Part shown: piece after piece, positions 16,456-24,789 of the stretch
Position numbering within the stretch: position 1 is the stretch's first letter
Layout of the letters: the number at the start of each line of letters is the position of its first letter
Assembly (NCBI GenBank): GCA_036502625.1
Contig: DASXYG010000130.1
Span: 53,894-117,893, forward strand
Direction: 5' to 3'
Length of the DNA stretch: 64,000 nt
Source of the DNA: DASXYG01 sp036502625
Lineage (GTDB): Bacteria; Actinomycetota; Actinomycetes; Streptosporangiales; Streptosporangiaceae
The notes under the pieces: model-generated
Databases searched by the model: none
What the model was told of the DNA's origin: nothing
Seen by the model: the letters and a program-made list of their open reading frames with translations, nothing else
Made by a program: the position numbers and the translations under genes

Positions 16456-17949
16456 ATGGATGGCCGCCGCCGTACGCTCACCACTCGTCCGACGCCCGCA
16501 CGGCCCGGGGGAGGCGGTGCGCGTCGGGGCCCGGTCGTGGTGATCGTCGGCGGCGGCGCATCCGGCACCCTGACCACGGTGAACCTCCTGCGCGCCCTCG
16601 CGGGAACCGGCACCGCGTGCCGCATCGTGCTCCTCGACCGCCTCGGCCGCCACGCCCGCGGCACGGCGTACTCCACGACGGACGACACCCACCTCCTCAA
16701 CGTCACCGCCGCCCGGATGAGCGCCTTCCCCGGCGACCCGCGCCACTTCCTCCGCTGGGCCCGCTCCGTCGGCGTCGAGCTCACCGACGACACCTACGCC
16801 CCCCGCCGCCTGTACGGCAGATACCTCACGGAGACCCTCGACCAAGCCATCGCCGCCGCCCCGTCCATCACGGTCACCCGCGTAACGGCCACCGCAACCG
16901 CGATCACCGAACTCCACCCCCGCACCGAGCCCGACTCCGGCCACGCGCTGCGCGTCCACCTCGGCGCGGGCGGCCGGATCGACGCCGACCTGGTCGTCAT
17001 GGCCACCGGGAACCGGCCGCCGGGCGATCCCGTTCCCGGCCTGCGGTGGTCGCCCCGCTACGTCGCCGACCCGTGGCGCCCCGGCGCGCTGCGCCACCGT
17101 ACGGGCCGGGCCGTGTGCGTCGGCACCGGCCTCACCATGATCGACGTGGCGCTGACCCTCACCCGGGACCCGTCCACCGTGGTCTACGCGGTCTCCCGCC
17201 ACGGCCTCACCCCGCGCCCGCACGACACGGCCGCCGCGGTGTGCCCCGCCCCCGCCGCACCGCCGCCAGACGGACCGTTGCGTCTCGTCGAGGCGATCCG
17301 CTGGCTGAACACCGTGATCGCGCGATGTCCCGACTGGCGCGTCGCGATGGACCTCGTCCGCCCGTACGTCCCCGACCTGTGGCGCCGCCTGCCCGACGCG
17401 GACCGCCGCATCTTCCTGGACCGCCTCGCCCGCTACTGGGAGGTGCACCGCCACCGCATGCCGGAGGCCACCGCCCGCCGCGTCGACGCCCTGCGCGCGT
17501 CCGGCCGCCTGCGGCTGGTCACCGGCGCGGTCCGCGGCGCCGAGATGTACGGCGACGCCGTCGAGGTCACGATCGCCGGACCCGGCGGCGACCACATGAT
17601 CAGCGCCGACTGGCTCGTCAACTGCACCGGCCCCCGCGAACGCCTCACCCCGGACGGCGGCCCGTACGACCCCGACGACCCCCTCTTCACCCGCCTGATC
17701 ACCTCAGGCCTGGCCCTACCCGGCCCCATGAACATCGGCCTGGCCACCACCCCCGAAGGCGCCCTCCTCACCCCCGAGGCCGCGGCCCACCCCCGCCTCT
17801 ACACCCTCGGCCCGCCCCGCCGAGGCGCCCTGTACGAGTCCACGGCGATCCCCGAGATCCGCTGCCAAGCCCAGACCCTCGCCACCCACCTGGCCGCGGC
17901 CCTGACCCAGCCCGCGGCCACCCCCCACGCCCCGGCCCCGGCGCACTGA
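16456..17949 (+). CDS. FAD/NAD(P)-binding oxidoreductase (NAD_binding_9-type)
   Basis: A 497-residue protein with an N-terminal dinucleotide-binding motif VVVIVGGGASGTLTTVNLLR (about 27-46) and the conserved RGTAYST and LLNVTAARMSAFPGDPRHF segments of the NAD_binding_9 family. These proteins resemble flavin monooxygenases and lysine/ornithine hydroxylases but have no assigned reaction. A second nucleotide motif lies at CVGTGLTMIDVALTL, and LVNCTGPRERL near the C-terminus is the usual ATG-like FAD contact. It has its own AT-rich promoter. Function unknown beyond a probable flavin-dependent redox role. Confidence 0.8.
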   Translation: MDGRRRTLTTRPTPARPGGGGARRGPVVVIVGGGASGTLTTVNLLRALAGTGTACRIVLLDRLGRHARGTAYSTTDDTHLLNVTAARMSAFPGDPRHFLRWARSVGVELTDDTYAPRRLYGRYLTETLDQAIAAAPSITVTRVTATATAITELHPRTEPDSGHALRVHLGAGGRIDADLVVMATGNRPPGDPVPGLRWSPRYVADPWRPGALRHRTGRAVCVGTGLTMIDVALTLTRDPSTVVYAVSRHGLTPRPHDTAAAVCPAPAAPPPDGPLRLVEAIRWLNTVIARCPDWRVAMDLVRPYVPDLWRRLPDADRRIFLDRLARYWEVHRHRMPEATARRVDALRASGRLRLVTGAVRGAEMYGDAVEVTIAGPGGDHMISADWLVNCTGPRERLTPDGGPYDPDDPLFTRLITSGLALPGPMNIGLATTPEGALLTPEAAAHPRLYTLGPPRRGALYESTAIPEIRCQAQTLATHLAAALTQPAATPHAPAPAH

Positions 17950-17983
17950 CCCGGGCCACCCGCCGACGACCCCACCCCGGGGG

Positions 17984-20209
17984 CTACCGCGTCAGGTCGA
18001 TCGGGAACTCGCTGATCCCGTCCCCCACCGTGATGTACGTAGCGGTCGGCCGGTATCCGGCGTCGACCAGACCTCCGATCGGGGAGCAGACCAGCAGGTA
18101 GCGGCCCGGTTCGGGGGCGGTGAGCTGGTAGCGGCCGTTGCCCGTCAGCCCGGCGTCGACCTGGCGGCCCCCGGCGTCGACCAGGGTCAGCGCGGCCTGT
18201 GCGGGGGTGCCGCCGCCGAGGGTGACCCAGCCGGAGATCGTGAAGTCCCGGTCGTACGCCGCGCCCCCGTTGCCCACGGCACCGGACTCGTACGGAACCG
18301 GCGGCCCCGCGTCGAACGAAACGGGCGCCCCGCTGTAACCGCCCGGCCCCGGCCCGTACGCAACGGGCAGCTCACCGCGACCCGCGAGCCCCGGATCGTA
18401 CGCGGCGGGCGGCCCCGGTTCGTACGCGGCGGGGGCACCCGGTTCGTACGCCTCAGGCCCCGGTTCGTACGCGCCCGGCGGCTCGGCGCCGCGCAGAGCC
18501 GCGGGCGCGGGCGGTGGCGAGGCGCGCCCCGCCATGTAGTCGCTGAAGAGGTCGGCGACCGGGTCGGCGGGCGCCGCCGCGCCGTTGGGCGCCGCGGGCA
18601 GGGCGCGGGCCCCGGCGGAGACCGGCGGCTCGAGGGCGGGCGGGCCCGCGGCTCCCCCCGGCTCGGCGGGGGCGCCCCGGCTGCGGAGCGGCTTCTGCTT
18701 GAGGAACCAGGACAGGATGAACGCGACCACGATCAGCGGGACCAGGTAGAGGAAGATCGGCGGCAGCGCCTCGGCGAACGCGTTGACGAACGCCCGCCGG
18801 ATCGGGCCCGGGAGGCTCCGGAGCATCTCCGGGGTGATCGAGTTGACCGGGGGGATCTTCACGTGGCCGGCCGCGCCCTTGGGCATGTCGGCCGCGAGGT
18901 GGTCGCTGAGGCGGTGGGTGAACAGCGCGCCCACGATGGACGCGCCGACGGACGCCCCGATCTGCCGGAAGTAGTTGGCGGACGCGGTGGCCGCGCCCAT
19001 GTCGCGCGCCGGCGCCGAGTTCTGCACGACCAGCACCAGCACCTGCATGACCAGCCCGATGCCGAGCCCGAGCACCGCCATGTAGATGCCGTTCTCCACC
19101 CGCGTGGAGTCGACGTCCATCAGCGAGAGCAGCCCCATGCCGATGGCCGCGATGCCCGTGCCGAGGATCGGGAAGATCTTGTACTTCCCGGTGGCCGTGA
19201 TGATCCGCCCCGAGCTGATCGAGGAGACGAGCATGCCCGCCACGAACGGCAGCATGAGCAGCCCCGACCCGGTGGCGCTCGCCCCGTCGACCGTCTGCAG
19301 GAACGTCGGGATGTAGCCGATCGCCCCGAACATGGCCACGCCGATGATCATGCCGATCAGCCCGGCCATGTTGAAGATCGAGTCCTTGAACAGCCGCAGC
19401 GGCATGATCGGCTCGGACGCCTCGTACTCCGCCAGCACGAACAGCGCGGCGAGCACCACGAACCCGGCGCCCAGGCACATGATCACCGTGGAGCTCCAGG
19501 CGTACTTCGTGCCGCCCCAGGTGGTGAACAGCACCAGGCACGTGGACGCGCCCGCCATGAGCGCGGCGCCCACGATGTCAAGCCGGGGTTTGCGGGACCT
19601 GTCGCGCTTCGGGAGGTGCAGCACAACGGCGGTGACGGCCAGCGCGATCACGCCGATCGGCAGGTTGACGTAGAAGCACCAGCGCCAGGACGCGTGGTCG
19701 GTGAAGAACCCGCCCAGCAGCGGCCCGGCGATCGTGGAGATGCCGAACACGCCGCCCATGAACCCCATGTACTTCCCGCGCTCGCGGGGGGACACGATGT
19801 CGCCGATGATGGCCTGCGCGCTGATCATCAGCCCGCCGCCGCCGACGCCCTGCAGCGCGCAGAACGCGATGAGCTGCGTCATCGTCTGCGACAGCCCCGC
19901 CAGGGTGGAGCCGACCAGGAAGATCACGATGGCGAACATGAACACGCCCTTGCGACCGAACTGGTCGCCGAGCTTGCCGTAGATCAACAGGCCGACCGTG
20001 GACGTGAGCAGGTACGCGGTCAGCACCCAGGGCAGTTCGTCCAGGCCGTGCAGGTCGCCGGCGATCGTGGGCAGCGCCGTGTTCACGATGGTCTGGTCGA
20101 GCGCCGCGAGCAGCATCGCGAGCATCAGGCCGATGAACACCAGCATGATCTGCCGGGGCGTCAGCCCCGCCGGGCCGGCGGCCGTGCCGCGCTCGGTCGT
20201 GGCAGTCAC
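17984..20209 (-). CDS. DHA2-family multidrug MFS exporter with C-terminal repeat and beta-sandwich tail
   Basis: A 14-helix drug:H+ antiporter of the EmrB/QacA (DHA2) type. It has motif A GKLGDQFGRKGVFMFAI, motif C VFGISTIAGPLLGGFF and the N-terminal LDQTIVNTALPTI. DHA2 proteins usually end near residue 520. Here about 220 more residues follow: a Pro/Ala linker, a run of AYEPG-like repeats (AYEPGPEAYEPGAPAAYEPG and variants) and a terminal domain starting FTISGWVTLGGGTPAQAALT that looks like a carboxypeptidase-regulatory/transthyretin-like fold. GTG 20209 has GGGGG eight bases upstream; GTG 20218 is the alternative. A CATAAT -10-like box lies at 20285-20290 on the minus strand. Substrate unknown. 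Confidence 0.88.
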   Translation of the reverse strand: MTATTERGTAAGPAGLTPRQIMLVFIGLMLAMLLAALDQTIVNTALPTIAGDLHGLDELPWVLTAYLLTSTVGLLIYGKLGDQFGRKGVFMFAIVIFLVGSTLAGLSQTMTQLIAFCALQGVGGGGLMISAQAIIGDIVSPRERGKYMGFMGGVFGISTIAGPLLGGFFTDHASWRWCFYVNLPIGVIALAVTAVVLHLPKRDRSRKPRLDIVGAALMAGASTCLVLFTTWGGTKYAWSSTVIMCLGAGFVVLAALFVLAEYEASEPIMPLRLFKDSIFNMAGLIGMIIGVAMFGAIGYIPTFLQTVDGASATGSGLLMLPFVAGMLVSSISSGRIITATGKYKIFPILGTGIAAIGMGLLSLMDVDSTRVENGIYMAVLGLGIGLVMQVLVLVVQNSAPARDMGAATASANYFRQIGASVGASIVGALFTHRLSDHLAADMPKGAAGHVKIPPVNSITPEMLRSLPGPIRRAFVNAFAEALPPIFLYLVPLIVVAFILSWFLKQKPLRSRGAPAEPGGAAGPPALEPPVSAGARALPAAPNGAAAPADPVADLFSDYMAGRASPPPAPAALRGAEPPGAYEPGPEAYEPGAPAAYEPGPPAAYDPGLAGRGELPVAYGPGPGGYSGAPVSFDAGPPVPYESGAVGNGGAAYDRDFTISGWVTLGGGTPAQAALTLVDAGGRQVDAGLTGNGRYQLTAPEPGRYLLVCSPIGGLVDAGYRPTATYITVGDGISEFPIDLTR

Positions 20210-20373
20210 GTTCCGCACCCCCCATTCGACGGGCGAGTCATGCGGTCAAAGGCGCGTCCGGGGTGGATTTGCACCTCGCGATGAATTATGCCGAACATTC
20301 GCCCGAAGCGAACCTTTATATCCGTGGCCTGTGGACAACTGTTATGTCATAGGTGCGTGGCAGGCTGCGCGGC

Positions 20374-20919
20374 ATGACCGACGAACCGGCGCCGATCGCG
20401 ACCTCGCCCGTCTGGGCGTCCGACGACCGCGTGTCCACACCGAAACTCGGCGGCGAGCGCGAGCTGCTCATCGCCTTCCTCGAATACCACCGGCGCACGT
20501 TCGAGCTGAAGTGCCTCGGCGTCCCGCCGGGCCGCCTGTCCGAGCGCGGCGCCCCGCCGTCCACGATGTCGCTGCACGGCATCGTCCGCCACCTCGCCGC
20601 CGTGGAGCGCTGGTGGTTCCAGATCCAGTTCACCGGCGCCGACGTCCCGATGCTCTACTACACCGACGACAACCCCGACCTCGACTTCGAGGGCCTCGAC
20701 GACGACGTCACCGTCGACCTGGAGGCGTGGCGTACGGAATGCGCGAAGTCCCGCGAGATCACCGCCGCCGCCGCGCTCGACGACACGGGCCTCACCAAGG
20801 CGAGCGGGCAACCGTTCACGCTGCGCTGGCTCCTCATCGACATGGCCACCGAGTACGCCCGCCATTGCGGCCACGCCGACCTCCTCCGCGAGGCCATCGA
20901 CGGCACGACCGGTCTGTGA
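20374..20919 (+). CDS. DinB-family (DUF664) protein
   Basis: A 181-residue four-helix protein of the DinB/DUF664 superfamily. It has the typical RELLIAFLEYHRRTFELKC, PPSTMSLHGIVRHLAAVERW and C-terminal EYARHCGHADLLREAIDG. The His residues in VRHL, ARH and GH fit the three-His metal site of the family, which includes metal-dependent thiol S-transferases. It is divergent from the DHA2 exporter. ATG 20374 is the only sensible start. Reaction unknown. A truncated relative lies at 41907. Confidence 0.85.
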   Translation: MTDEPAPIATSPVWASDDRVSTPKLGGERELLIAFLEYHRRTFELKCLGVPPGRLSERGAPPSTMSLHGIVRHLAAVERWWFQIQFTGADVPMLYYTDDNPDLDFEGLDDDVTVDLEAWRTECAKSREITAAAALDDTGLTKASGQPFTLRWLLIDMATEYARHCGHADLLREAIDGTTGL

Positions 20920-20953
20920 CCCCGCGCGGCCGCCGTACGGGGACAATGGCCGC

Positions 20954-21781
20954 GTGAGCACACCCGAGCCGCCGCTGACCGGCTTCACCGTCGGCGTGAC
21001 CGCCGCGCGCCGCGCCGACGAACTGGTCGCGCTGCTGGAGCGGCGCGGCGCCGCCGTCGTCCTCGGCCCCGCGATGCGCATCATGCCGCTCGCCGACGAC
21101 TCCGAGCTGCACGCCGCGATCCGGCAGGTCATCGCCTCCCCGCCGGAGATCGTGGTGGTCACGACCGGCATGGGGTTCCGCGGCTGGCTCGACGCCGCGC
21201 AGGCCAAGGGGCTCGGCGAACCCCTGCTCGACGCATTGCGCGGCGCGGCGTTCTTCGCCCGCGGACCCAAGGCGGCCGGGGCCGTACGCGGCGCCGGGCT
21301 GCGCGAGGAGTGGTCGCCGCCGTCGGAGTCCTCCGGTGAGCTGCTCACCCACCTGCTGGCGCGCGGCGTGGCCGGGCGGCGCATCGCCGTCCAGCTCCAC
21401 GGCGACCCGCAGCACGACTTCCGCGACGCCCTGGCCGGCGCGGGCGCCGACGTCTCCGCCGTGCCCGTCTACCGCTGGACCCCGCCCGCCGACCCCGCGC
21501 CGCTCGACACCCTGATCGACGCCGCCGCGGAACGTGCGCTCGACGCCGTCACGTTCACCAGCGCGCCCGCCGCCGCCGGCACCCTCGCCCGCGCCGACAC
21601 CACGGGCCACGGAGACGCGCTGGTCACGGCCCTGCGCGAGCGCGTGCTCGCGATGTGCGTCGGCCCCGTCACCGCGGCGCCGCTGCGCGAACGCGGCGTC
21701 CCGGTCGTGTGGCCGGAACGCGCGCGTACGGCCGCAATGGTGCGCATGCTCACCGAGGAACTGCCCGCGCGCCGCCCCTGA
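20954..21781 (+). CDS. hemD: Uroporphyrinogen-III synthase-type protein
   Basis: A 275-residue HemD-fold protein with two alternating domains. It shows GFTVGVTAARRADELVALLE at the N-terminus, the central IVVVTTGMGFRGWLDAA and FFARGPKAAGAVRGAGLREE, and DAVTFTSAPAAAG in the second domain. HemD cyclises hydroxymethylbilane to uroporphyrinogen III. No other heme genes are nearby, so this may be one of the stand-alone actinobacterial paralogues (often fused to or paired with regulators) rather than the housekeeping copy. GTG 20954 starts it, 34 nt after the DinB gene. Confidence 0.8.
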   Translation: MSTPEPPLTGFTVGVTAARRADELVALLERRGAAVVLGPAMRIMPLADDSELHAAIRQVIASPPEIVVVTTGMGFRGWLDAAQAKGLGEPLLDALRGAAFFARGPKAAGAVRGAGLREEWSPPSESSGELLTHLLARGVAGRRIAVQLHGDPQHDFRDALAGAGADVSAVPVYRWTPPADPAPLDTLIDAAAERALDAVTFTSAPAAAGTLARADTTGHGDALVTALRERVLAMCVGPVTAAPLRERGVPVVWPERARTAAMVRMLTEELPARRP

Positions 21782-21785
21782 CCGG

Positions 21786-22025
21786 CTACCCGTCGGCGGG
21801 CGTGCGCGCCCTGGCCAGCTCGGCGACGCGCGCGAGCGTCGCGGCCGGGTCGGCGCCGCGCCCGATGGCCAGCCCCGCGATGTACGCGGTCAGCGGCGCG
21901 GCCGGCCGGGCCACCCCGTGCGCGACGTCCTTCGTCATGTCGAGGATGCCGTCCCGGTCCACCTCGGCCGGATCGAGGCCAAGCTCACCACAGACCTCAT
22001 GGGTCCATTCCTCAAGCGTGTTCAC
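21786..22025 (-). CDS. DUF6457 small protein
   Basis: A 79-residue helical protein matching the DUF6457 family. It starts MNTLEEWTHEVCGELGL and contains VAHGVARPAAPLTAYIAGLA. Genes of this family commonly sit beside molybdenum-cofactor genes such as mobA and fdhD, and an fdhD gene is indeed 1.2 kb away. The GTG start at 22025 has GAGGAG seven bases upstream. Its function is unknown; a role in molybdoenzyme maturation is inference from neighbourhood. Confidence 0.75.
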   Translation of the reverse strand: MNTLEEWTHEVCGELGLDPAEVDRDGILDMTKDVAHGVARPAAPLTAYIAGLAIGRGADPAATLARVAELARARTPADG

Positions 22026-22159
22026 GTACGGCTCCTCTCGCGTCGGCGTGCGCCCCCATCATGACGGGCGCGGGGCGGCGCCGATTGACCCGCTTCCACC
22101 GCTCCCGTACACAGGGTTCACGTGCCCGACGATCCGGCGCCCCCGACACGACGGAGTTG

Positions 22160-23134
22160 ATGGTGAAAGTCGCGGTTCTCGGCGCCGGGGCGATCGGCGC
22201 GTACGCCGGCGCCGCCCTGTGCCGCGCCGGCGTGGAGGTCCACCTCGTGGCCCGCGGCCCGCACCTCGCGGCCATCCGGCGCCACGGTGTGCGCGTCCTC
22301 AGCCCGCGCGGCGACTTCCACGCCCGCCCGCACGCCACCGACGACCCCGCCGAGATCGGCCCGGTCGACCACGTACTGCTCGGCCTGAAGGCCACGTCGT
22401 ACGCCGCGGCCGGGCCGCTGGTCGCGCCGCTCCTGCACGACCGTACGACCCTCGTCGCCGCGCAGAACGGCATCCCGTGGTGGTACTTCCACGGCCTGGC
22501 CGGCCCGTACGAGGGGCACCGCATCGAGAGCGTCGACCCCGGCGGCGCGGTCACCAGGGCGCTGCCGCCGCACCGCGCGATCGGCTGCGTCGTCTACGTC
22601 GGCTCGGAGATCGCCGAGCCCGGCGTGATCCGCCACATGGACGGCACGCGGTTCTCCATCGGCGAGCCGGCCGGCGGCGTGTCGGCCCGCTGCACGGAGT
22701 TCAGCGCGGCCATGGTCGCCGGCGGCCTGAAGTGCCCCGTGGAGCCCGACCTGCGCGACGACATCTGGATCAAGCTGATGGGCAACGTCGCGTTCAACCC
22801 GCTCAGCGCCCTGACCCGCGCCACCATGGCGGACCTGTGCCGCCACCCCGGCACCCGCGAGCTGGTCGCGTCGATGATGCGCGAGACCCTCGACGTGGCC
22901 GCCGCCCTGGGCAGCCGCCCGGAGATCTCCGTCGACCGGCGGCTCGCGGGCGCCGAGCGCGTCGGCGCGCACCGGACGTCCATGCTCACCGACCTGGAGA
23001 ACGGCCGGCCGCTCGAGCTCGACGTCATGCTGACCGCGGTCGTCGAGCTGGCCGGCCTCGCGGGCGTGCCGGTGCCGACCCTGCGTACGGTGCACGCGCT
23101 GACGGACCTCCTCGACGCCACGGTCACGTCCTGA
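22160..23134 (+). CDS. 2-dehydropantoate 2-reductase-family protein
   Basis: A 324-residue ketopantoate reductase-fold protein. The NADP-binding motif is KVAVLGAGAIGAYAGAAL at the N-terminus. Also present are the family's VLLGLKATSY, AAQNGIPWWYF and the catalytic-lysine region DDIWIKLMGNVAFNPLSAL. PanE makes pantoate for coenzyme A, but actinomycetes carry many paralogues acting on other 2-oxo acids, and no pantothenate genes are adjacent. ATG 22160 follows CGGAG; GTG 22163 is equally possible. The reading frame extends upstream to 22061 without coding character. Confidence 0.85.
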   Translation: MVKVAVLGAGAIGAYAGAALCRAGVEVHLVARGPHLAAIRRHGVRVLSPRGDFHARPHATDDPAEIGPVDHVLLGLKATSYAAAGPLVAPLLHDRTTLVAAQNGIPWWYFHGLAGPYEGHRIESVDPGGAVTRALPPHRAIGCVVYVGSEIAEPGVIRHMDGTRFSIGEPAGGVSARCTEFSAAMVAGGLKCPVEPDLRDDIWIKLMGNVAFNPLSALTRATMADLCRHPGTRELVASMMRETLDVAAALGSRPEISVDRRLAGAERVGAHRTSMLTDLENGRPLELDVMLTAVVELAGLAGVPVPTLRTVHALTDLLDATVTS

Positions 23135-23187
23135 CGCGGGCCCGTACGCGCGCGAGAATGGGCATGTCGGTACGGGAGGTGTGCGGC

Positions 23188-24051
23188 ATGACCACCATGA
23201 CAGCGCGGCGCCGCGTGGTGCGGTTCGTGGGGGGCGCGGGCGGCACCGCGACACCGCGGCCCGACACCCTCGTCACCGAGGAACCCCTGGAGATGCGGGT
23301 CAACGGCACACCTTTGGCCGTCACCATGCGCACACCCGGGCACGACTTCGAACTGGTCACCGGGTTCCTGGTGGCCGAGGGCGTGATCGCGCACCCGTCG
23401 GAGATCCGCGCCATCCGCCACTGCGCCGACCTCACGGCCGCGCCCGGCGAGATCCCGGTGGCCGGGCTGATCGCCGAGAACATCGTGGACGTCACCCTCG
23501 CCCCGGGCGTGGACGTGCCCGAGGAGACGATGACCCGGCACACCGTCACCACCTCGGCGTGCGGCCTGTGCGGCAAGACCAGCCTCGACGCCGTCCGCGC
23601 CACCACGCGCTTCGACGTCGCCGCCGACCCGGTCGCGCTCGACCCCGAGGTGGTGCTCGCGCTGCCCGGCCGGCTCCGCTCCGCCCAGCGGGTCTTCGAT
23701 CGTACGGGCGGGCTGCACGCCGCCGGCCTGTTCACCGCCGAAGGCGAGCGCATCCGTGTACGCGAGGACGTCGGCCGGCACAACGCGGTCGACAAGCTCC
23801 TCGGCTGGGCCGTCCAGCACGACCTGCTCCCGCTGGCGGGGAGGGTGCTCGTCGTGTCGGGCCGGGCGTCGTTCGAGCTCGTGCAGAAGGCCGTGATGGC
23901 GGGCATCCCGGCCATGGCCGCGGTATCCGCCCCCTCGACGCTGGCCGCCGAACTGGCCGAGGAGTCGGGCCTCACGCTCGCCGGGTTCGTCCGCGGCGAC
24001 TCCATGAACGTCTACACCGGCGCCCACCGCATGGGCATGACGGTCGCCTGA
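23188..24051 (+). CDS. fdhD: Formate dehydrogenase accessory sulfurtransferase FdhD
   Basis: A 287-residue FdhD protein. It transfers sulfur from a cysteine desulfurase to the molybdenum cofactor before insertion into formate dehydrogenase. The conserved Cys pair is in TTSACGLCGK (Cys125 and Cys128). ETMTRHTVTTSAC and RVREDVGRHNAVDKLLGW are also diagnostic. ATG 23188 follows GGGAGG at 23174-23179. No formate dehydrogenase gene lies in the window. The nearby oxalate/formate genes provide a plausible source of formate. The stop directly abuts that of the convergent DinB gene. Confidence 0.95.
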   Translation: MTTMTARRRVVRFVGGAGGTATPRPDTLVTEEPLEMRVNGTPLAVTMRTPGHDFELVTGFLVAEGVIAHPSEIRAIRHCADLTAAPGEIPVAGLIAENIVDVTLAPGVDVPEETMTRHTVTTSACGLCGKTSLDAVRATTRFDVAADPVALDPEVVLALPGRLRSAQRVFDRTGGLHAAGLFTAEGERIRVREDVGRHNAVDKLLGWAVQHDLLPLAGRVLVVSGRASFELVQKAVMAGIPAMAAVSAPSTLAAELAEESGLTLAGFVRGDSMNVYTGAHRMGMTVA

Positions 24052-24612
24052 TCACCCCTTCCGGTCGCGGTAGAGGTCGCGCAGCAGGGCGATCTCCGCC
24101 ATGTGGTGGATGGCCTCGCGGTTGATGTGCAGCACGAGCTCGGCCATCGCGTGCTCCGACCAGGGACCCTCGGCGGCGCCGGCCTTCTCGGCGAGGCCGT
24201 CCGCGCCCAGCCCGCGCACGCCCGCGATCCACCGGCCGTACGCGTCGTCGAGCTGGGCGAGCGCGCCGTCGGCCGTGCCCGCGTAGTCGAAGGTCATGTA
24301 GTCGCCCGCGGGGCCGTCGAAGTGGCCGGCGTTGCGCATGGCGAACACGCCCACGATGACGTGCGCCAGGCGCCACGCGATCGTGGTCACCGGCGCCTGC
24401 TCCGGCTCGGGATAGGCGAAGTCGACGATGTAGTCGCCCGAGCCGCCCGCGATCTCCGCGATGCCCTCGCCGCGCGGGCGCACGTTCCAGGAGCCGGGCG
24501 CCGGCTCCCAGAAATACTCGTCGTCGGTGAGGCCGTCGAGGCGGGGGCGCGCCTGCGCCCGCCAATGCCAGTCGAGCTGCTCGACGAGTTGCTTGTTCCA
24601 GTCGATCCGCAT
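24052..24612 (-). CDS. DinB-family protein
   Basis: A 186-residue DinB-like four-helix protein. It starts MRIDWNKQLVEQLDWHW, has the family's FWEPAPGSWNVRPRG and TTIAWRLAHVIVGVFAMRNA, and ends with LHINREAIHHMAEIALLRDL, whose His residues suit the metal site. This subtype is abundant in actinomycetes, and members near mycothiol genes act as mycothiol S-transferases; here the substrate is unknown. It is divergent from the frc gene with 177 bp between the starts. Confidence 0.85.
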   Translation of the reverse strand: MRIDWNKQLVEQLDWHWRAQARPRLDGLTDDEYFWEPAPGSWNVRPRGEGIAEIAGGSGDYIVDFAYPEPEQAPVTTIAWRLAHVIVGVFAMRNAGHFDGPAGDYMTFDYAGTADGALAQLDDAYGRWIAGVRGLGADGLAEKAGAAEGPWSEHAMAELVLHINREAIHHMAEIALLRDLYRDRKG

Positions 24613-24708
24613 GCCCGAACGCTAGCGGTCGCCACCGACATTCACCGGTCACCGGCCTCCCGACCACGGAAACACGCGCTTTACATCGATCGCGGGCCAT
24701 GCGAGGGT

Positions 24709-24749
24709 CGTTACGGTGGAAATGAATACGGTATGCAGTATTCGTAACG
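24709..24749. promoter_or_regulatory. Two inverted repeats upstream of frc, candidate operator
   Basis: Inner repeat GAATAC (24724-24729), 8 nt, GTATTC (24738-24743). Outer pair CGTTACG (24709-24715) and CGTAACG (24743-24749). They lie 41-81 bp before the frc ATG, in an AT-rich stretch where a -35 region would be. The FadR-type regulator encoded at 28600-29289 is the obvious candidate to bind here, but that is inference. Confidence 0.4.
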
Positions 24750-24789
24750 GCGTTCAGAACCAGAATATGGACAAGTGACGGGAGGCGCC

